64,000 bases of DNA from Anaeramoeba ignava. Taxonomy: Eukaryota > Metamonada > Anaeramoebidae. Under the pieces are notes generated by a model. It was not told where the DNA came from. It made no database searches and saw only the letters and a program-made list of their open reading frames with translations. The stretch spans positions 372,001-436,000 of the forward strand of contig JAPDFW010000063.1 in assembly GCA_028826165.1 (NCBI GenBank). Direction: 5' to 3'. This document shows, piece after piece, positions 57,806 to 64,000 of this stretch. Each line of letters starts with the position of its first letter. Positions within the stretch are counted from its first letter, which is position 1. A program made the position numbers and the translations under genes.

Positions 57806-59590
57806 ATGAATGAAATCATATTTTTTGGAAGAAATGAAAAAAGAAAACTTATCAAAAATGAACCAGAAGAAATAATAAAACCAATTCAATTTAAATTTGA
57901 AAATGAAAATGAAAATGAAAATGAAAATCAAATTAAACAAATTTCATCAAGTTATTATTCAATAAGAACATTTGTAACAATTTTCCTTTTTGTAAATGGA
58001 AAAGCAATAGAATATTTACAAGAAAATGATTCAAATCAAAATCCTGAAAAATCCAAATTGAAGAAAATATTCAAAAAGTAACTGTTGGTTTTGGAAATGA
58101 AGCTATTTTAACAATAGAAGGAAATGTATTTGCAAAAGGATTAAATATTAATCCAAAAATCCAAATGAATTTATCAATATTTCATCATTAATTGAAGATC
58201 CAAATGATAGAGTAATTAAAGATATTGTTTCTGGATCAGGTCGAACTTACTTATTAACTTCAAATCAAAATGCTTACCAAATTGGAAAAATTGATAAAGA
58301 TCCAATTTTTTGGGGTTATCAAGAAATTCAACTAACAGATAAACCAATTTTAATGATGAAAAATGTTTCTAAAATATTTTCAGGAAATTCTTCAAATTAT
58401 GTTTTTCTTTTGAATTCAAATCAAGAATTATTTGGATTTGGGAGTAACACGAATGGAAGTCTTGCTATTGATGAAGAATCACTGTTTAGTGAAACCCAAA
58501 TGAAAAGATCAGTAAAAATCAAAAATATTCCAAAAGGCAAAATAATTGATATTAAATGTGGAAGTGTTCATTCAATAATGTTGATTGAAAATCAAAACCA
58601 AAATCCAAAAAGAAAACTTTATTCATGTGGAAATTATCAATTTAACGGACTTGGCAAAAATGGAAATACTTATGAATTTACTGAAATCAAATCATCTTTA
58701 TTTGAAAATGATGATAATATTCTTGATTTTTCTGTTGGAGTTAATCATACTTTGATTTTAACTTCTAATTCAAAATTAATAGGTTTCGGAAGCAATCATT
58801 ATGGTCAATTAGGAATTGGAAATACAAAAATCAACCAATTCCTATTCAAATTGAACTTCCTAAATTAAGATTTAATGAAGAAATTTCCAATTATCATCTT
58901 TCTTGTGGAGTTGATAACTCATTTATTTATTATTTTCCTCCAATTTCCAATATTGAAGAAGATTTGATAAAACTATTTCAAAGAAAAGAATTTTGTGATA
59001 TTTCATTTAAAACCAAAAATGGAGAAATAATTGAAGCTCATAAATTAATTTTAGAAACAATAATTGGACAAGATGAAAATCAAATTGAAAAACTTAAAGA
59101 AATTATTTCAACAAAATCAATTAAAGAATCAAATGAAATACTTGAAATGATTTATTCAAACAGAATAATAAATCCAAAATTATATGAAGAAATTGAAATT
59201 GAATTTAATTTATTTGGATCGATTGAAGAAACAATGAAAGAATTATTTGAATTTGAAAATGAAAAAGATTTTATTATTGAAAGAAAAGAGAAACAATATA
59301 AATTTCCTAAATTAATATTAATAATGAGAAGTGAATTATATCGAGGAATGTTTTTATCTGTAACAGAAGATAAATCAAATAAAGTTACAGATTATAGTGA
59401 ATTAAGTGATAAATCATTTCAAATATTTGAATATTGGATTTATTCAAATCAAATTAAAGAAGAAATTCAAATTACACAAGAAATAATTGATGAGATTCAA
59501 AAAGGAATTGATTATTTTCAATTAAATCAAACAAATCCAAATTTATTTGATTTATTAATTAAGAAATTTAATAATCAAAATAAAAATTAA
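57806..59590 (+). CDS. RCC1–BTB protein with three single-A frame breaks
   Basis: Only plus-strand complete member of the MNEIIFFG family (MNEIIFFGRNEKRK). It shows the (EN)n microsatellite, RCC1 blades (FGSNTNGSLAID, CGNYQFNGLGKN, FGSNHYGQLGIGN), BTB1 (RKEFCDISFKTKNGEIIEAH) and BTB2 to the normal FDLLIKKFNNQN end. The frame breaks near 58050, 58160 and 58830. In each case an A-run is exactly one shorter than the paralogues require (PEKIQI, NPNDPNEF-like and GNTKNQPIPIQ-like stretches). Three identical one-A deletions in an otherwise pristine gene fit homopolymer under-calling better than pseudogenisation, so I list it as a gene. One blade is altered (YQIGKIDKDPIFWGYQ), so this copy is the most diverged here. 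The translation of the first frame alone would stop after ~91 residues. Confidence 0.65.
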
Positions 59591-60300
59591 AATCAAAATT
59601 AAAATTAAAATTAAAATTAAAATTAAAATTAAAATTAAAATTAAAATTAAAATTAAAATCAAAATTAAAATCAAAATTAAAATTAAAATTAAAATTAAAA
59701 TTCATTTATAAAATTAAAATTAAAATTAAAATCAAAATTAAAATCAAAATTAAAATTAAAATCAAAATTAAAATTAAAAATTATAATTAAAATTAAAATT
59801 AAAATTCAAATTAAAATCAAAATTAAAATTAAAATCAAAATTAAAATTAAAATTAAAATTAAAATTAAAATTAAAATTAAAATTAAAATTAAAAATTAAA
59901 ATTAAAATTAATAATCAAAATTAAAATCAAAATTAAAATTAAAATTAAAATTAAAAATCAAAATTAAAATTAAAATTAAAATTAAAATTAAAATTAAAAT
60001 TAAAATCAAAATTAAAATTAAAATTAAAATTAAAATCAAAATTAAAATTAAAATTAAAATTAAAATTAAAATTAAAATTAAAATTAAAATTAAAATTAAA
60101 ATTAAAATCAAAATTAAAATTAAAATTAAAATTAAAATTAAAATTAAAATTAAAATTAAAATTAAAATTAAAATCAAAATTAAAATTAAAATTAAAATTA
60201 ATAATCAAAATTAAAATTAAAATTAAAATCAAAATTAAAATTAAAATTAAAATTAAAATTAAAATTAAAATCAAAATCAAAATTAAAATTAATTGATAGA
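59585..60300. repeat. TTAAAA/TCAAAA hexamer array
   Basis: About 700 bp directly downstream of the RCC1–BTB stop, nearly pure TTAAAA with irregular TCAAAA units and one CATTTATAAAATTAAAA interruption at ~59700, the same interruption found repeatedly in UBC12 intron 1. Frames at 59908–60310 (minus strand) are translations of the array. 60300–60558 is A/T-rich upstream DNA of the next gene; it contains an isolated GGGGG run at ~60364 and nothing else recognisable. Confidence 0.9.
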
Positions 60301-60558
60301 AAAATTCCAAAAAAAAAAAATCAATAAATTGATCAAAAAATTTTTTGATTAATTTAATAAATAAGGGGGTTTAAAAATCTAATAAAAACAAAATCAAATC
60401 AACTTTAATTTTTATTTTTTTAATTTTTTAATTTTTTATTTTTTTAATTTGTTTTTTTGAAATTGGAAATTTGAAAATCGAAAAAAAAATAAAAAAAAAT
60501 TTTTTTCTAATTGTTAAAATCATTTTTTTTTCTTTCATCAAAATAATTTAAAAAAAAA

Positions 60559-63208
60559 ATGAGAAAAATTAGTTTCTATGCTTTTTTAATAATCCTTTTA
60601 GCCATCATTCATTTAACTCAACAACAAGTTGATTATCCGACACTTCCAATTTATCAATGGAATTTGATAAACACATTAGTTCCTCAAGGAACATCCTCTA
60701 ATTTTGGATGTCAAGTCGATATAACAGAAGAAGTTGCAGTTGTAGGAGATAATTATGGCAAAACAGCGACTATTTTTCGAAATAATGGATCAAGTTACAA
60801 TTTCGAAAAAATTTTGGCTCAGCCAACAATCACTAGTTTTGGATCAAGTGTCTCAACTTCCCAAAATGTCACAGTTGTTGGTGCTTTTCAAAGCAATCAA
60901 GTATTTGTTTATCGATATAACGGAAGTGAATGGAATATGGAGCAAAATTTTAGTTCTTCAAATAGTTCTTCTTATTTTGGACAAAGTGTCTATGTTGATG
61001 GAAACCTTCTTTTTATTGGCGATACCGGACTAAATCAAGTTTCTATTTATGAATTCAAGCAAGATATTTGGAGACTCAAAAAATTATTGGCTGATCCAAA
61101 TGCATCCAATTATGGAGGTCATATTTCTTATTCGGATAATTTCCTTGTTTTCAGTGAAACAGGAATTGAAGTATTTGTTTATGAATTCGGTGATTGTGAT
61201 TGGAATCTCAAGCAAAATTTAAGTAATTCTTCACTTTCTAATTTTGGATCAAGCACTTCCATTTCAGGAAACACAATTTTGGTTGGAGAAAATTTGCAGA
61301 ATTCAACAAGCATTTATCAATTCAACGGAACTTATTGGAATCTTCAACAAACATTGGATACGCAAATCGTCCAACTTGGATATTCTGTTTCCGTTTCAGA
61401 AAATTTCACTCTTCTTGGAACTCTTGATGGAAATCACGCTCTTGTGTATCTTTACAATGGAAGTCAATGGATTTCCTTCGCGGATTTGACTCAACCATCA
61501 TCCGTTTATTTTGGATCAAGTGTCGCTATTTCCCCACAAAGTAAATTTGCTATTATCAGTGATCCCCATACTCAGCAAGCCTTTGTCTATCAAATCACTG
61601 CTTCTCCTTCCAAAATACATTTGATTAATTGCTCCTCTTTGTTTTCCAAATTCCAGTGTTTCTGGCAAAAAATGGATTTCCCTTTGCCTCTTGATTATCA
61701 AATCAACTACGGTTTTGGATGGATTTCTATACAATCTCCCATTTCGAATGGAAATGTTTTTCTTCAGCAATTCGATCTTCTGAATTATCCAAATATCACA
61801 GGGAATTCCCATTATTCCATTCAGATTCGCGCTTGCGATAATTCAACATCAACCTGTGGAACTCCTTCTTCATCATTTGATCTAACAACCCGAATCGATT
61901 CAGTGAAAAATCTCTCTCTTGTTACTCCGCAAAACGATTCTGTTGTTGTTACTTGGAATCATCCCAATGTCGCAATGGATGGCGAAGTTCCTCATCTTGA
62001 TCATTATGTCATCTCTTATCAAAACCAAACAGGAAATCCAACTAACATTTCTGTTTCTAATTCTTCAACTTCTTTCAAATTTGCAAAATTTGGGTTGCCA
62101 AGAATCTTACAATATTTCAATGTGGGCTTGTCGAACTTCGCTTTGTGAAGGAGATGATCAAGGAGAAGTTGTTGGTTCCTTCTTTTCAACAGTTTATAAT
62201 CCAGTATCCAACTTTCAGTGCTCGGTTTCAACAGATTTGATTGTGAATTGCACTTGGAATCCTCCTTTTGATTGTTCATCTCCTTTTTCTTATAATTTCT
62301 CATATGAAGCTATTTCCCAAAATGATTCATCCAAAATGCATGTTTTTTCTCCCACAAAATCTTCCTTTTCCGTTAAATTCCAAGACGAACAATATTCCGT
62401 TCAAGTTTCTGCTTGTGATTCAAACAATGTATGTGGAGAAATTGCCAATTCTTCAATCACTTCCCCCAATTTAACAACACCAATCATTCTCCACTCAATC
62501 TCCCAAATTGAGTCGATCGAGCTCAACTTCACAAAACTTCCTCAATTTGTCAAGTATCTCATCTCCATTGATAATTCCTTCACTTGGGAAAATTTCACAA
62601 CATTAAATTCAACTGGAAATGAAATGATTGGAACAAAAAATGGTTTATCAGGAAATGTCGAGTACTTGGTTTCCATAAGAGGATGCTCAAACTTAAGCTG
62701 TGATCCCAAATCTTTGGGATTGATTAGTTCAACTATTTCCATCACACCCAAATTAGGAACTGTTCCTTCTTTTCAATGTGTTGCTTTGATTTCAGGTTTT
62801 CAATGTGATTGGGATTCCTTGAATTCATCCATTGGATTAAAAGCTTATGGTTTCATCTACAATTCCCAAACCATTTGCTTATCTACATCAACAACAAGTT
62901 TTTCCATTTCGAATCTCACTCAAGGAGAAACTTATCACATTTCCATTTTTGCTTCTGCTGATTCGAATTGCTCTTTTGATATGTATTCTGGAATTAATTC
63001 AACCACTTCAATCACAACTCTCAGTCATTCAACTCAAGCCAATACCAATTCTTCAAAAACAACTGCAATAGTTATTGGAATTGTTGTTCCTGTTGTTGTC
63101 ATTTCACTTTTGGTTCTTCTTTTTGTTTTTATCAAGAAAAAAAGAAATCAAAAAAAGAAACAAAATTCAGAATCTCAAGATAAAGAATTTCATGATTTGG
63201 ATATTTGA
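60559..63208 (+). CDS. Type I surface protein: FG-GAP-like propeller plus FN3-like domains
   Basis: ATG at 60559 opens a signal peptide (MRKISFYAFLIILLAIIHL). Residues ~35–355 hold seven ~45-residue units, each with an FG or related turn (SNFG, TSFG, SYFG, NYGG, SNFG, QLGY, VYFG), a VVG/LVG-type strand and VFVYRYNGSEWN-like ending. This is the layout of a seven-bladed FG-GAP/integrin-α-like β-propeller, and many NxS/T sites are present. FN3/cytokine-receptor-like β-domains with paired Cys follow (FQCSVS…NCTWNPPF, YNISMWACRTSLC, QFKVSACDSN-type). One TM helix (AIVIGIVVPVVVISLLVLLF) and a basic cytosolic tail ending DLDI complete 882 residues. The frame shifts at A4 62085–62088; dropping one A restores FKFANLGCQESYN. 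Likely an adhesion or recognition receptor. Codon use is clearly richer in C/G than in the BTB and RNF213 genes. Confidence 0.82.
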
Positions 63209-64000
63209 TTTTTTTTTCTTTTTAATAATAAAACCCAAATCCATTTAATTAATTTAATTTTAGAAATTAATTTAAAATAATAATTTAATGTTTTAGATTT
63301 AAATATTTTATTATCTAAATATTTAACATATAAATATAAAAAATAAGAATTGATTTAATTTAATATTTAATTTATAAATCAATTTAAAAATATAATTTAA
63401 TATTTAATTCTATTATTAAAATATTAATTTATTGTTTTAGATTTAAATATTTTATTATTTAAATATTTAACATATAAATATAAAAAAATAAGAATAGATT
63501 TAATTTAATATTTAATTTATAAAATTAATTTATAAATATAATCTAATATTTAATTTTATTATTAAAATAATAATTTAATGTTTTAGATTTAAATATTTTA
63601 TTATTTAAATATTTAAACATATAAATATAAAAAATGAAAATAGATTTAATTTAATATTTAATTTATAAATTAATTTAAAAATATAATTTAATATTTGATT
63701 TTATTATTAAAATAATAATTTATTGTTTTAGATTTAAATATTTTATTATTTAAATATTTAACATATAAATATAAAAATAAGAATAGATTTAATTTAATAT
63801 TTGATTTATGAAATTAATTTAAAAATATAATTTAATATTTAATTTTATTATTAAAATAATAATTTAATGTTTTATGATTTAAATATTTTATTATTTAAAA
63901 ATTGAAAATAATTTAATAAATAAATATAAAAATGAGAATAACTTTAATTTAATATTTAATTTATAAATTAATTTAAAAATATAATTTAATATTTAATTTT
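63209..64000. repeat. ~145-bp satellite at the right edge
   Basis: Units registered by TGTTTTAGATTTAAATATTTTATTAT occur near 63289, 63432, 63579, 63723 and 63868 (spacing 143–147 bp), and the array runs off the window. Each unit also has TTTAACATATAAATATAAAA and TTTAATATTTAATTTATAAA. It has no obvious sequence identity with the 153-bp satellite at 56405 beyond base composition. No gene seen. Confidence 0.88.

Overview
The window looks like nuclear DNA of a very A+T-rich, intron-bearing, free-living amoeboid protist. The stacked RCC1–BTB genes, an ankyrin–BTB gene, RNF213-type giants and hexanucleotide-rich introns resemble Anaeramoeba (Metamonada), where RCC1/BTB proteins are hugely expanded. 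That placement is inference from gene content, not a database match. Stops seen at gene ends are TAA and TGA (standard code). Introns are mostly 40–150 bp GT–AG, a few are bloated by simple repeats, and one has the hallmarks of a U12-type AT–AC intron.

Layout. 1–4240: the 3' end of a BTB gene (+) and two RCC1–BTB genes (−), the second broken. 4248–11346 (−): a nine-exon gene for a ~2,146-residue multipass membrane protein with Ig-like repeats. 11385–13800 (−): a decayed RCC1–BTB gene in which a ~237-bp segment has been tandemly multiplied. 14015–19142 (+): three conserved housekeeping genes: UBC12-type NEDD8 E2, GCN5/KAT2 acetyltransferase with bromodomain, and a Ran-binding-domain nucleoporin/RanBP3-like protein. 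19268–24758 (−): a GPR107/108 (GOST) homologue whose introns include 0.9-kb and 2.9-kb simple-repeat expansions and the AT–AC intron. 25165–27829 (−): an ankyrin–BTB gene with one 96-nt exon per ankyrin repeat.

28312–37814 and 42358–56303 (both −) are two RNF213 (mysterin)-family paralogues. They are separated by an interrupted RCC1–BTB gene and an HNH-nuclease gene with a long LNSQ-repeat tail. The first RNF213 copy keeps AAA3 Walker A/B but lacks the E3 C-terminus. The second keeps the E3-side C-terminus but has lost the AAA3/AAA4 active-site motifs. 56405–57700 is a 153-bp satellite. 57806–59590 (+) is another RCC1–BTB gene with three single-A deletions. 60559–63208 (+) encodes a type I surface protein with a seven-unit FG-GAP-like propeller and FN3-like domains. 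The window ends in a ~145-bp satellite.

The genes do not form one pathway. Themes are ubiquitin-like conjugation and its adaptors (UBC12, BTB proteins as likely cullin-3 adaptors, RNF213) beside chromatin, nuclear-transport and membrane proteins. Many reading frames are broken by one base, usually in an A or T homopolymer; in several genes removing or adding that one base gives exact exon phase, so consensus errors are a serious alternative to pseudogenisation. No tRNA, rRNA, transposon or CRISPR array was recognised.
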